A stretch of DNA of 5,521 bases from Negativicutes bacterium UBA1444. Lineage in GTDB: Bacteria; Bacillota; Negativicutes; UBA1444. The notes under the pieces are model-generated. The model was not told the origin of the DNA. It worked only from the letters and a program-made list of their open reading frames with translations, and searched no databases. The translations under genes and the position numbers were made by a program. Positions 4,714-5,521 of the stretch are shown here, piece by piece (position 1 is the stretch's first letter; the number at the start of each line of letters is the position of its first letter). The stretch is from contig DCTI01000158.1 in NCBI GenBank assembly GCA_002329525.1, positions 1,160-6,680 on the forward strand, given 5' to 3'.

Positions 4714-5521
4714 TCAATGTTTGAAGTGCCGCATCCCGGTGAACACCATCGCGATGCCGTATTCATCAGCCGCCGCGATCGACTCCTCATCCCGGACCGA
4801 TCCGCCTGGCTGGATGATTGCCGTTACACCGGCTTTGGCCGCCGCATCGACCGTATCCCGGAACGGGAAAAAGGCATCCGAGGACATCACGGCGCCATTG
4901 GCCGCCTCGCCAGCCTGTTTCAGGGCGATTTCCGCCGATCCGACCCGGTTCATCTGCCCGGCCCCTACGCCAACGGTCCGCCCGTCCCGTGTCACCACGA
5001 TCGCGTTGGATTTGACATGTTTTACAACTTTCCAGGCCAGTTCCAGTTCTTTCAGCTCCGCCGCGGTCGGCGCCCGTTTGGTAACGGTCTTCCACTCCGA
5101 TGCCGGTGCGTCCTGGGTATCGGCGGACTGAATTACGATTCCACCGGAAACCGTTTTGATATCATAGCGTGTTTTTGCGTCAGCCGCCGGTAGCTCCGCC
5201 GCCAGCAAACGCACGTTCTTTTTGGCGCCGAGGATCTCCAGTGCCGCCTCGTCAAAGGCCGGAGCTATGACCGCCTCCAAAAAGATCGTCTTCAGTTGTT
5301 CAGCCGTTGCCGCGTCCACCGGTCGGTTCAGCCCGACAATGCCGCCGAATGCCGAAACCGGGTCCGCTTCGTAGGCCAGTTTGTAGGCCGTGGCAATATC
5401 ATCGGCCGTCGCCGCGCCGCAGGGATTGGTGTGTTTGATCACCGCCGCCGCCGGCTTGTCAAAATCGGCGACAATGGCATAGGCGGATTCCAGATCGACA
5501 ATATTGTTGAACGACAATTCC
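4714..5521 (-). CDS. purH: Bifunctional AICAR transformylase/IMP cyclohydrolase (C-terminal half, cut by window edge)
   Basis: The last two steps to IMP: formyl transfer from 10-formyltetrahydrofolate to AICAR, then ring closure. The visible 268 residues are about the C-terminal half of the usual 510-520 residue protein and fall in the transformylase domain; the N-terminal cyclohydrolase domain lies beyond the right edge. Recognisable segments are [11 protein letters not shown], the catalytic Lys-His in [53 protein letters not shown] and the C-terminal GMRHFKH. Because the gene is cut, its start cannot be given; a TTG codon at the edge is an internal Leu (the codon before it encodes Glu), not a start. 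The next gene, purD, begins 19 bp downstream and is presumably co-transcribed. Confidence 0.97.
   Translation of the reverse strand, partial: ELSFNNIVDLESAYAIVADFDKPAAAVIKHTNPCGAATADDIATAYKLAYEADPVSAFGGIVGLNRPVDAATAEQLKTIFLEAVIAPAFDEAALEILGAKKNVRLLAAELPAADAKTRYDIKTVSGGIVIQSADTQDAPASEWKTVTKRAPTAAELKELELAWKVVKHVKSNAIVVTRDGRTVGVGAGQMNRVGSAEIALKQAGEAANGAVMSSDAFFPFRDTVDAAAKAGVTAIIQPGGSVRDEESIAAADEYGIAMVFTGMRHFKH

Noticed and set aside
4695..4790. N-terminal extension of purD by 32 codons
   Set aside because: It would overlap the purH stop region and adds Arg/Ser-rich sequence foreign to PurD. ATG 4694 has its own TGGAGG site and starts exactly at the conserved MRILVVGGGGREHA.
1..5521. Search for tRNA, rRNA, CRISPR array, insertion sequence or transposase
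   Set aside because: No cloverleaf, conserved rRNA segment, regularly spaced repeat or transposase-like protein was found. The genes are intact, with no sign of insertion.

Overview
The window reads as chromosomal DNA from an anaerobic or oxygen-wary Firmicute, possibly one of the Negativicutes (Sporomusa-like). This is inferred from strong GGAGG-type ribosome binding sites, AT-rich promoters set between moderately GC-rich genes, a non-heme ferritin, a small clostridial-type ferredoxin and a GlcD-type flavoprotein. No single feature fixes the genus. The ends cut through two genes, so it is an arbitrary slice of a larger locus.

Layout, left to right. (1) Positions 1-415, minus strand: the N-terminal 138 residues of an exported DUF362 lipoprotein with a twin-arginine signal and a lipobox. 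(2) 416-694: its control region, including a perfect C6-TATA-G6 palindrome that fills the spacer of a candidate promoter, and then the ferritin terminator. (3) 695-1189, minus: non-heme ferritin with all ferroxidase ligands. (4) 1190-1435: a divergent control region with back-to-back promoters, a PerR-like site and an inverted repeat. (5) 1436-1609, plus: a 57-residue GTG-start ferredoxin in which one cluster cysteine is replaced by isoleucine. (6) 1610-1869: a strong hairpin behind the ferredoxin gene, a 72-bp palindromic element and the glcD promoter region. (7) 1870-3273, plus: a GlcD/LctD-type FAD-linked 2-hydroxyacid dehydrogenase. (8) 3274-3425: a hairpin terminator shared by two convergent genes. 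(9) 3426-4694, minus: purD. (10) 4714-5521, minus: the C-terminal half of purH, running off the right edge.

How the genes relate. purH and purD are the tail of a purine operon: PurD makes glycinamide ribonucleotide and PurH performs the last two steps to IMP. The rest has an iron and redox flavour: iron storage (ferritin), an iron-sulfur electron carrier (ferredoxin), a lactate/glycolate-type flavoprotein whose electron-accepting partner is not in the window, and a DUF362 lipoprotein of unknown function. Ferritin and ferredoxin are divergent and could share control by iron or peroxide, but this is inference. No complete undescribed multi-gene system is visible. The most unusual points are the cysteine-deficient ferredoxin and the G-tract operator-like palindrome inside a promoter spacer.
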